A DNA stretch of 51,431 nt from Acanthamoeba sp. SK_2022b (Eukaryota > Discosea > Longamoebia > Acanthamoebidae). The notes beneath the pieces are model-generated. The model saw nothing but the letters and a program-made list of their open reading frames with translations, was not told the origin of the DNA and did not search any database. Location of the stretch: positions 1 through 51,431 of the forward strand of contig JANDJZ010000294.1 of the NCBI GenBank assembly GCA_027943245.1. The letters run 5' to 3'. The translations under genes and the position numbers were made by a program. The number at the start of each line of letters is the position of its first letter. The stretch's first letter is position 1. This document shows positions 31,789 to 41,911 of the stretch, piece by piece.

Positions 31789-34274
31789 ATGCCTCTCGCC
31801 GCAAACCCTCTCGGAGCTGTTGCGGCACTGTCAAGCAACGTTGAGAGTGAAAGCCGCCCACGCGTCGAGCTGCCAGTGGAGGTTTGGGCGATCGTATGTT
31901 CGCACGCACACGACAATGCCGACCTACTGCGACTGGCCGCCACATGTTGGGCGTTGCGGCCACACGGCCCTTGCCAAAGTAGAGCAACACACTGTACGCT
32001 CCGGTACATCGCCTTTCCTTGGAACTCCGGGACCGTTGCTGCAGCACCTGCCGAGCTTGGCTGGCCCGACCAATGGGCGCGAGGCAACGGTTTGGCTTCG
32101 CGTCGAGATGCGTTTTCGGTGCTTCTCTGACGTTTTGACATGTCGTGTGTCGTGCGCTCTTGTTGGCTGCGCGTGCCGGCAGGGCTCTTTCGGCGCCGCA
32201 CGCTTCTTCTCCTTCCCCACGAGCGCGTATCATCCTCAACGTCACATAAGGCCAACCCAGCTACCACGCATTGCGGCTGCGCTCAGAGGCCTCTGTCGGG
32301 GAAGACGCGAAGGAACGGTTCAGGCGTGTGGTGGCGGCTGTTCGATTTCTGGCTGGTCATTGCTTGCGGCTTCGTTCGATGGACCTGTCCCTGGCCGCTC
32401 GGACCGACGAACAGCTGCCCATCGATCTTCTCACTGCTCTTCCCACCAGCCTCCGCTCTCTCGATCTCTCCCACACCTCCATTCCTCCTCATGGTACGAC
32501 GTCGGCTCCGCGAACATCAACATTAATCCAACGTGGCCCACCCTGACGCACAAAGCTTTTTATCTCGCGGCCCAAAAACACAGGATTAGAGGTACTGCCG
32601 ACGAGCCTCACCTCTCTCGATCTCAGCCACTCGGACGTGTCGCCACAAAGCATGTGGGCCCTCGGCCGTCTCACATCCCTCAAGTGTCTTAACCTCTCTT
32701 CCACGGCCGTCACCGTGCCTTCGCTTGAGGTACCCTCCTCACCCCCCATCATGGGTGTCAACAACGAAAAAACTTCGCTCTTATCGTTCTTACTCAAGAA
32801 TGACTCGAGTATTTGATTGCATTAGTCAATGGCCCACCCCTAAGAGGCTGATCAACATTAACCCGCGGTTGATGTTGCCGCTGTTGCCTGGTTGGTTGTT
32901 GGAATAATATTATTATGTGCAGCATATCCCCGACGGTGTTTCGGATATCGATCTGTCTGGGTGCACCAACCTCATCTTCGAGAAGGGGAACCTCTCCTAT
33001 AGTACGCCCTTCCTCCCCAGCGTTATCTCTTTTACTCGTTCCAACCTCTTGTAGAGGAGATCTCTACATCTCCAGCCGTTAAATTGTTGGTCAACGGTTT
33101 CGGTATTACAGAATTCGAGTTCAACTGCATGGCCGCCCGCTGGCCCGCAGCCCTCACTACACTCAAGCTGTCCGGTGTGAAGACCGCACCTGCTTCCCTC
33201 TTCAGTACGACACCTTGCCTCGGTTCTTGGCCTGATACATTGGCTCCCGTGCTACCAGTTTGGTAATTAGAAATTCTCGGCCAATCTGCCCCCAGATCTG
33301 CCCCCGACGGTGACCTACTTGGATCTGTCAGGCTCGTCGTTCTGCATTCCCAACGTCGACTTCACGTTGCACCTGCCTCACCTCCAGACCCTCTTCCTGG
33401 AGAACTGCAAGCTGAACTACACCGACGAAGAACTCTGGTACCGCTACCACGAACGCCCCCCCCCCACCAAGTTGTGGTCACGTTCGTGGGCTTACTCACC
33501 GTGCACGACTCTGGGTGGTCGGTCGTGACAGGGCTCTCCCTGAGGGCTTGGAGAAGCTGTCGCTGAAGGGCTCCTCGGCCAATACTCGCCACGTACGCTA
33601 TCTCCCGCGCAGCCTCACCTCGCTCGACCTGTCCAACACTCTCCTTGTACAGCTCTCCCTCTCCACACGAGAACGCCCGTCGATGGCAGCTGCTAACGAT
33701 CACAACAATTCCACAGACGAATTACAGCTCCCTCTACGAAAAGGACAAGGTGTTCTATTTCTTCAACACGCTCCACCTCCGACTACCCAAGCTCAAACGG
33801 CTCGACGTGCGGTGCGGGTACCCCTACGGCACACACAAGTACGTGCAGCTACTGCGCGAAAAGGTGCCCTTGGTGCTGGTCGACGACGCCCCACCGAGCC
33901 CAGACGGCTCGTGCGAATCGGTCCCAACCGTACCCAAAGCGTTGCGGTCATCTCCACCGCCGCCAGCGCCACTATCGCCTCCCACCCCGCAGTCCACTCT
34001 CCTCTACATCCCGCGATCACGAAGCAAAGGCCTCACTTGGAAGCCCCGAGAGCAGTGCCCCAAGTGGCAGGCCTACATCAAGCGATGCGCAGAGGCGCGT
34101 TGCAACATAAATATGATAGAGCCACCCACGGAGGACCTCAACGTCGGCGACTCCTCGGACAGCCAGCCAACGGGCAGTTCTACTCCAGTGCTCGTGCGCC
34201 ACAAGCAGGACAGGGAGGAGGGGCTCAAGTGCATCGAATTGCACTACGGCAGCACCGACAACACTACGGCCTAG
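31789..34274 (+). CDS. F-box leucine-rich repeat protein A, with apparent 1-base frameshift
   Basis: Eight exons 31789-32003, 32251-32493, 32590-32729, 32923-33001, 33055-33204, 33296-33437, 33532-33646, 33717-34274. Exon 1 has an F-box-like segment LPVEVWAIVC...DLLRLAATCWALR. LRRs follow, such as LPTSLTSLDLSHSDV, LTSLKCLNLSSTAV and PPTVTYLDLSG, and a tail with LTWKPREQCPKWQAYIKRCA. Exon count, phases and tail match gene B at 38235-40163. Exon 1 carries one extra G at 31966-31967 relative to the paralogue: before it the frame is WALRPH, after it ALAKVEQH continues in the +1 frame. Without that base the model is 546 residues with consistent phases. Either a recent pseudogene or a sequencing error. 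F-box proteins recruit substrates to SCF ubiquitin ligases. Confidence 0.75.
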
Positions 34275-34524
34275 CGCTTCGACTGTCTTGGCTGCTTGGA
34301 GTGGGCGGTCCAGGAAGATTTCGCTGTACCACCTCGCCAGCCCTTGGCCGACTAAATTGACAGTCGGCAACAATAGACAGCCACGTCAGCAAACGGCTTA
34401 ACCAAAACCATGATGGTGAACTTCTCTTGGCGCGTTTCTGTTTTCCCTGAAATTAGAAATTAGCGATAGCTGCGGGTGGATACCCTTGCTCACTTGCTGC
34501 TGAGATCTGCTCAACGCCCAGAAA
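34275..34524. other. Short intergenic region
   Basis: 250 bp between same-strand F-box genes. No signal recognised. Confidence 0.4.
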
Positions 34525-37180
34525 ATGGAACAGCTGCCTCTCGGTACCCACGCTTATGAATCCATGATACTGGGAAACATTATTTACAAATTATAAATAT
34601 GTTATTTAAGTCCAACTCATTTTCTTGACCGGACACGGGGTAGAGGTGGTGCAAGGAGTGCTGGTGGCTGTGGGCGATGGCCACCTGGTGGCGTCGTCCT
34701 GTGCGCTCGTGTGTCGCCAGTGGGCCGCCCTCGCGAGCGATTCCGCTCTTTGGAAGGCCCTCGTCCTCCACTACATCGCCCGCTTCTCCGAAAGTGGCCT
34801 GGCCACCTCCGTACGCGCCCGCTCAACCGTCATCCCCACTACAATGCAGCCAACCGCGCGCCTTCGTGCGTGCACAGAAGGAGGCGATGCAGATGGTGGG
34901 TAACCGCTGGAAGGAGGCCTACTTTGCGCTGGCCCGCCGCACGAAACACGCGACGGTGGCGCTGATGGGCCACCAGAGGAGCGGCAAGAGCACCCTGTTC
35001 GACCTCCTGCGCCACCTCCGCTCTGTGTCCGGCGACGGGTCAATCCCTGACGATCCCCGCCTCCTCGCCACGCAAGATATCGCGGAGTGCGTTTTATTGT
35101 TGCTCTATTGTTTATTTATTTTCCGTTATGTGTTTATTGTTATTTATTTTGACCCCATGGAAATATGATGTCCGAGCAGGCGCGCAGCCATTGAGAAGTG
35201 TGGCAGCAAGCTCAGGAGCCCTACGCGTATCGGTCAATGCGCAGATCTGGAGCTGCGGGCACCGCGCTGCCACCTGACTCTTGTCGATCTCCCCTGTACT
35301 GTTCTCCCCCGCGCTACGTAACGTTCCTCACACGTTGGACCGACTCACTCTTGCGGGACGCGGCTGCCCTGCCCGTGCAGGCGACCGCGAGAACGTCAAG
35401 AATTTCTGGACTGGCCTGGTCGGCGCCCACTGCGGCGTTCTCGTTGTGTCCTGCTTGGAATCGGTACGCGAGCGTACACCTCTACCAGCGTTCCCACTTT
35501 CCTTCCCTTTATGTCTCTCTCTCTGTGTGTGTGTGTGTGTACGTTTGCAGGAGTTTGTGGTGGACATCGGTGCCGCCGCACGACAGCATCCAATGGCAGG
35601 TGTAATCGCCGGAATCAAGCACCTCGTGGTATGCAGGCGTTGGCAATTCGCAATCAATTATAATTGTTAATTATTATTTTATGATTAATATTTCTTGGGG
35701 TTGAAAAGGTGGCAATCAACAAGATAGACACACGTAAAGATCAGTGGAGACAGAGCAGCGAGCGCATGGACGAGATCGTGGCACAGATGAGTCGATGGAT
35801 GAGAATTGCCGGCGTACGGGACACCGCCGTGCAGTATGTGCCCATCTCGGCCATCTGGGGCATCAACATCGTGCGGGGCGACCCCCACGAGCTGCCCTGG
35901 TACCGCGGCCCCACGCTCTTGTCGGCCCTGCAGCAGACCGTCCAATCGGTGCCCTCGGTCAATAGCCCGCGCCTCCGCTGGAACCTGGTGCCCCCTCTCG
36001 CTTCTGCTGATCGTGACGCAACACTAACCCTACGCGCGCGCAACACTCGCATCACATCACATCACATCACACACATGCACATATCGCACGCATACACATC
36101 AACGCACACACCACATCACACACACCACACACCACACACACCACACACCACATCGCATCACGCGCGCACACACACGCATGACGTGAACAGTCGGTGGCGC
36201 GGCCGCTACGCCTGTGCGTGCGCAAGGTGTACCACCACTGGACGGTGGATCACAGGAACACCAGACCCTACATCTGGCCCGACCAGGCCCTCATCGTGTG
36301 CACCATCATGTCCGGCATGCTGTGCGTCGGCGACCAGCTCGTCGTCGCCCCTATCGGTATGGCCATCGTTCCAATGTTAGCCTTCGCGTTTGCGTTTGCG
36401 TTTGTTCGAGGAGGTCTCACGTTTGGCGTTGGTATCCCCCCCCCCTCCCAAAGGCATGGAGGCGGTACGAGTTGAGGCCATCGAACGGAGCCGACGGCCC
36501 CTGCGCGTGGCCTATGGTCCGTGCGAGCGCGTCGGCGTTCTCGTGCGCTTCGACCTCAAGCGGTACTTCCCCGGCCTCGGCCAAAGGCCCTCCTCCTCCC
36601 TCCCATGGTACCAGAAAACGTGCGCCTCCCTCCCTTCGTTTTCGTTCTTTCTGTGTCGTCATCGTGCTTCGTTCTTTTTCGGTGTCAGGTTATTACGGCG
36701 AGGCGTAGTGATGGGGAGGACTGGCGATCTGGACCCCACTAAGCGGGTCGCGTCGTTCGAGGCCAAGGTCGTTCTGGTACACCTCTTGGACTTGATTTGC
36801 AATAGCTACGTGAGCACCATCCGCTGCCACTCGGCCGCGGTCGCCTGCCGATGGCAACTCTTGTCCAAGGTAAACCTGCGTGTAGCGTATCTGTGGTATG
36901 TGCGGTATGTGCTCATAATGAAGTGTCGATGAAAACCTGTTGTGTGAATTCACCAACAAGGTGAGCAAAGTTTCAGGCGCGGAGGAGTCGCCGCAGTTCA
37001 TGCAGAGAGGCGACACTGGTGTCGTCAGGCTCACTCCGGTCCAGCCCCTTTACCTGGAGCCCTACTCTCCTGAGGGACACCTCGGCCGCTTCGTAAACTA
37101 CGAAAACGGGCAACCACTCCCATCACGCACCTCTTCCAATCATTTTCTCACGCGGTTTAGCTAATATGCATTGTTAATCA

Positions 37181-37248
<68 letters not shown>

Positions 37249-38032
37249 ATATGGCAGGTTGATCACCGCGTTTGGTACTGTTCTAAAGGTGGAGTGGAGC
37301 GATTCCCCCATCCCGGTTCCAGTGACGAAGCCACAGCAGGCGCTCAACGTGGGCACGCTCACAGTGCGCGGTACGCGCCACGAACAACTCATGAGCCCCA
37401 CCTCTATAACTTAGTAAGTCTCTCTCTCTCTCTCTCGATCACCGTGCGTTTTCCCAGTGATCAATGGCTACATCGAATCCAACTGCCCGTGGACGTACGC
37501 ACTTCTCGAGAGAGTATCCAATCGTTGCTGTTTTGATCGCGGTAGTCGCGCGCTCACTCTTCTCTCTTGGCGCAGGCCCGACCAGGCGGTCGTGCGTCTC
37601 GGACTGACGCAAGGCCGACGAGGCGCCAAGATTGCGTCGCACGTCACCAGCGCTGAATGCAACACATGCAAACCCGTCTGGCGGGAGTCCTTCACCTTGT
37701 ATGCTCGTTCTTTCTCTTTTGCGTTTTTGGTTTCATTTATTTTCCATACGCAACACGCTCTCTTCCATATTCTCTCCGCTCTATGCTGTTTACTAAACAC
37801 GCACACAATTCAAAGCCCGGGGGTGGACGCGAATCGAACCTGGCTGTGGGTGGCGATGGAGGACACGCTGTCGGGACGCGAGTACGGCGAGGAGACGTAC
37901 ATGAGCCTGTCGGATCTTGTGCGCGCCGGCACCATCCGGAGGCGCGTGGCCATGCGCAACATCTACGGCCTCAACAACTACGTCACCATCCACCTCGATT
38001 TCGGCCAACCCGAAGCACACGGCACCACCTGA
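34525..38032 (+). CDS. F-box / eEF1A-like GTPase / C2 fusion protein
   Basis: Fifteen exons: 34525-34543, 34644-34810, 34878-35086, 35180-35295, 35381-35463, 35551-35628, 35709-35957, 36191-36356, 36454-36562, 36689-36869, 36961-37109, 37258-37370, 37458-37494, 37576-37698, 37816-38032; 671 residues. Residues 3-50 are an F-box (QLPLEVVQGVLVAVGD, LVCRQWAALASDSALW). About 90-520 follow eEF1A: P-loop GHQRSGKST (93-101), NKID (228-231), VPISAIWG, ELPWYRGPTLL, and domain 2/3 matches LLRRG, SYVSTIRCHSAAVACRW and EGHLGRF. The G3 DxPGH is DLPCD (168-172), losing the Gly and catalytic His, and switch I GITID is absent. About 530-671 resemble a C2 domain (AVVRLGLTQG, NTCKPVWRESF). Intron 11 seems to start with GC. 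The 3' end of exon 7 is uncertain. Confidence 0.85.
37110..37257 (+). other. Probable GC-AG intron with long CA tract
   Basis: Intron of the F-box/eEF1A-like gene. The only junction that keeps frame and eEF1A-like spacing (GRF...LITAFG) uses donor GG/gcaacc at 37110. The intron contains (CA)n at 37182-37246. Confidence 0.6.
37182..37246. repeat. CA microsatellite
   Basis: Perfect (CA)n of about 65 bp, within an intron of the F-box/eEF1A-like gene. Confidence 0.95.
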
Positions 38033-38234
38033 CATCTCATCGCCGTATCACCACTTGTTCAAAATGCAGCGGAAACAACCAGTCGCCTCAGTGCTAGTTT
38101 TTGGGACTCTCTGTTCTCCTGGTGAACGAGACGCCAGCAGAGGTCGCGGTTGTGCACGTGCTCCCTTTCGGAGCTTGTTGAGTTCTAATGGCGGACCAAT
38201 CGCATCTCTGCGTTTTCAAACAGGAGCACCAAGC

Positions 38235-40163
38235 TCACAGCCATAGGAGACAACCCAGGGAGGAGCTGAGGTCGTCCTCACTGTCGTCGCCACTCAAATC
38301 TTGAGCAGCGTCAGCGTCAACGTTAGCCGGAGATCTGGATCTCGCCACTTCGTCCTCGTCCTCGTCATCTCCGTCATCGCTCTCTTCGGTATCTTGCATC
38401 TTAATGCGGTCGTGCTCCTCTGCGCACAACTTCACATGCTTGTGCCACTCCTCGCACTCCTCTCTTGGCTTCCAAAGCATCTCTGGCGGACCAAAGGGGA
38501 AGAATGAGCGCATCGCGGCAAGTGAAGAGGTTGCGCGGTGGGACAGGATACCTTCTTTTATGTCTGCCAAGCCGTCCATGGCGTAGGGGCTGAGTGGCTG
38601 ATCCAGCACTAGAGTATCAACCTTCCCTCTCAGACACTGCCAATCCATCAGTAGATGAGTCAGCGACGATCATTGCAGCAGTTACATGGGGTAGTGGAGA
38701 ATCTTACCGGCCCGTATTGGAGGGTGCCGTAGGGGTAGCCACACCTCAGGTCGAGGAAGCGCAGGTTGGGCATGCAGCGCGAGATGTCCTTGAAGAAGAA
38801 GTTGATCTTCTCTTGGGCATAGAGCGAGCAATATTCGGTCTGGTCGAACCCGTCAGTACAGGCGGAGAGTAGGGAATCCAAGGAGAGAGAGTACATACCA
38901 CGAGAGTGTGGGCGAGGTTGAGGGAGGTGATGGATGTGGGCAGGTACTTGAGGTTCGACGCGTCTGCGGACGAACCTCGCAGAGATAAAGACTTGAGCCC
39001 ATAGGGCAGCATCCTGGACAGCAGTGAAGTCAGGCCGGTCTTTGCCATGGAGCGTGCAAGAGAGGTCAGTACCACAGCTTCTCTGATGAGCAGTTGAACT
39101 GGGGAACGTCTTCAACTGTGAGACTCTGCAAATAAGGCAGATGCTGGGCGAAGTTAAAGTGGGCAAAGTTGAACTCTGCTTCTGAGATGTCGAGCTCTCT
39201 CAATGACGTGGGCAGACCTTACGATGTCAAGAGAAGGTCCAGGTTACAAGGCTGATAATTTTACGGCATTAATCATATTAACGTACTGAAGAGTGCTGCG
39301 GTGGCGGATCTGATCCCAGTCAGCTTGAGAGTGCGCAAGGAGGACGGCCACTTCACCGCGAGGGCGATGTGTTGCGACATTAACGAGAGGTAGATGCTAG
39401 GTTTGGCCTGACCTTCGAATTCAAGCTTGGGACAGTAGGACAGGTCCAATTCCTCCACAGTGTCTGGAATGTACTGTGCAGACATACATTTAGAGGGCAC
39501 AGCCATTGACGGTGAAGGTTCGAAGGGGGCTTACCTTTAGAGAGGAGGCAGTGACTTCTTTGCAGTGAGACATGTTCAGCTGTCTTAGCGATGTCAGATG
39601 GGCCAAGTTTTTGATGGCCTTACGTGATATACTTGCGTAGCGAAGATTCAGACTTTGAATGTTGGTGGACAGCACCTGGATGCCTGTATCGCCCTGATCA
39701 ATTGATTGTATGGGCTGGGGACTTGGGTATGGCCAATTGAGAGGGCTCGAGAAGTACCTTGCGCAGTGATGGTGGTTGAGGCAAGGTTGAGGTTGAAAAT
39801 GGTGTGAGGCAGTTCGTGCAGGACCCGCGCTGATAAGTTGTCCCATGCTGTTAAATCGATTGAACGAAGTCTTGCATACTGGGCCTTCAAACATCGCAAC
39901 ACCTGTATCATCCGCCTGGGGGGATTCACAAGACCTGCGCCAGCCAGACGCCTGTCAGCCAAACACTTAATAGACAACATCAACGCGTACATACCGAGAG
40001 GAGTTACAACATGATGTTTGACCCTGGCCAGGGCATGCTGTCGCAGCAGCCAGCAGGAGAGCTCCAGTTGCCGAAGGTGAATCCGATCAAGGTAGCCACA
40101 GATTAGAACCCAGACCTCCGCGGGAAGGTCTTCCACCGTTAGCACTGCCTTGCCTCCCTCCAT
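38235..40163 (-). CDS. F-box leucine-rich repeat protein B
   Basis: Eight exons 39995-40163, 39758-39934, 39535-39683, 39287-39473, 39073-39217, 38899-39013, 38708-38839, 38235-38636; 491 residues, phases consistent. F-box-like N-terminus VEDLPAEVWVLICGYLD...LRQLELSCWLLRQHALARV. LRRs include TNIQSLNLRYASI, LTSLRQLNMSHC, PDTVEELDLSYCPKL, LPTSLRELDIS and LPTSITSLNLAHT. The C-terminus has MLWKPREECEEWHKHVKLCAE and an acidic tail EESDDGDDEDEDE. It is an inverted paralogue of gene A with the same exon layout; the F-box/GTPase gene lies between them. Substrate unknown. Confidence 0.88.
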
Positions 40164-40785
40164 GGCTATCGTTTGACAAGTCCGTTCTTCGTGTTGATGG
40201 CGTATTGGGACGAAGCGTGTGCGTGTGTTCAGGGGAGTGTTTGAAAGCTATAAACAGAACTGTCACCGTTGTGAGTTCCTCTTCGTCCCTCTCAGCGGGG
40301 TGACCGCCACGCAATCAGAGGAGGGCAACAGGGGAAGCGAGTGCGCCGAAAGTTCTCACTGCCACCCTGCACCTCCGCTGGTGGCAGAACCCGGCCAGCC
40401 TCGTGGTTCACACATCCCCTCATAATCCTCCCCAACCACGCCGCTACCTCCTATTCCTCCCGCCCGAGGCGACACCTGTCGGCGTGTAACTGGCGCGAGA
40501 AACGCCGACAGATGACACCAATCATGCTGGGATCGCGCTTGCCAAGTTTGAAGATGCCTGGTGCCCTGATGGCGCGTTACTGCTTTACCAGGCTCGCGAA
40601 CCGGGGCGCTGTGTGACCATATCCTCCTCGCTCTCGTGCGCTTTGAATCTCCCCCGAGAGCTGCTATCCCCAACGTGAGCAACCATCGCCCAGTAATATT
40701 TTAACCGAACAATTCAAAAAACATACACGAGAAATGTGTATCAATTATTAACAAACAATAAATATAAATATAAAAGGCGCCCAAG
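40164..40785. promoter_or_regulatory. Divergent intergenic region
   Basis: 622 bp between the starts of F-box-LRR B (-) and the THEM6-like gene (+). An AT-rich patch with ATAAATATAAATATAAAAG just before 40776 could be the TATA region of the plus gene. GC-rich remainder without features; no tRNA fold found. Confidence 0.45.
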
Positions 40786-41836
40786 ATGATTATGTTGGTG
40801 TTCCTACTGCGAGTTTTGTGGATTTTGGTTTCGTCTAAATGGAAGAAGCCCCGGTCTGTCTTCGAGGAGGCTAAAATCGCTGACATCGTCCTCCCCTCGT
40901 GCGCCCCTCCCGATTAATAGATAATGCGCGATTTTTTGAGAGTCTCAGACCAACTCACTTGCCTTTTTGTTCGATTCTCTCCCCAGGGACATTGATTATC
41001 TTATGCACATGAACAATGCCAGGTCAGTTCCCTCAATCTTCAAACATTCGGTGATTTGTTGTGCGATTTAATCCGTCATCATATTTTTGGACTCGCATCC
41101 ACACCAACAGATATCTGCGCCATCTTGACTATGGAAGGACTGATTTCTGGATCCGCAACGGCGTCTACAAGGCATGCACTCTTGATTGGATTTATATCAA
41201 TTTATATTAATATATCTTTTTGCAGGTGAGCCGTCAGCTGACAAACGAGAAGACCGGGAAGAAGGGCTGTCCAGTCGTGCTGGCATCCATCACCACCCGC
41301 TTCCGTCGAGAGATGCGCCTCTTCCAGACCTTCTCCGTCCACACCAAGCTTCTGTGCTGGGTAACCCACCTGACCCTGCTTTGGTTGTGGCAGAATGTAT
41401 CTCATCTTGTTGTTCCCCAAGGACGACAAGGCGTTCTACGTGGAGCAGCAGTTCGTGAGCAAGGGCTTCGTGCACTGCATTGCCCTCATCAAGCAAGTCG
41501 TACGTCACCAACTCTGTTTACCAAGGCTTGTACTTTGTTCATTCGTGCTCGTCCCATTCTCGCCACAGGTGGTGGGCACATCGCCGGCGAAGGTCTTGGC
41601 AGCTTTGGGACACGACAACATCGCCTCGCCTCCCATGCCCTCCGGCGTGGTACATTCCTCTCTCTCGTATCTTAATTTGATTGAAATAATTTTCTAAATT
41701 GTAATTTTATTTTCCTTGGTGCCTGGGGCATAACCTGCAGAAATCATGGGTCGAGTATGACGCGTGGTCGAGCCAGGAGATCCTCAACACGTCCTCCCAG
41801 GAAGCCTCTTCTAAGAAGACCAAGAAATACGAATAA
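40786..41836 (+). CDS. THEM6-like HotDog thioesterase-family protein
   Basis: Seven exons 40786-40898, 40987-41022, 41111-41171, 41226-41360, 41422-41499, 41569-41649, 41741-41836; 199 residues. N-terminal hydrophobic anchor, then the family signature VLPSDIDYLMHMNNARYLRH, rebuilt over two junctions. RFRREMRLFQTFSVHTKLLC, WDDKAFYVEQQFVS and GTSPAKVLAAL all match the THEM6/4HBT_2 group. HotDog proteins hydrolyse acyl thioesters, but THEM6 members lack proven activity. The third intron needs a GC donor (AAG/gcatgc at 41172). The stop overlaps the AATAAA at 41832. The stop lies only 75 bp from the PPR gene's stop. Confidence 0.92.
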
Positions 41837-41837
41837 A
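41832..41837 (+). promoter_or_regulatory. AATAAA overlapping stop codon
   Basis: The TAA stop of the THEM6-like gene lies within AATAAA. It may be a poly(A) signal with an unusually short 3' UTR, fitting the tight tail-to-tail spacing with the PPR gene. Confidence 0.5.
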
Positions 41838-41911
41838 ACCGCTCACCACCGCCTACTTCAACCCGCCTCCTTGTTGCACGACAGACATCGTCATGTACTT
41901 TGGTCTCTATT

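Noticed and set aside
36030..36190. CAC/ACATC-rich stretch as a coding repeat
   Set aside because: It lies between two eEF1A-like exons and breaks family spacing, so it is read as intron.
40540..40625. tRNA-like stretch in the intergenic region
   Set aside because: A GTTCG-like box and a TGGTAAAGC-like box occur, but in the wrong order and without a matching acceptor stem.
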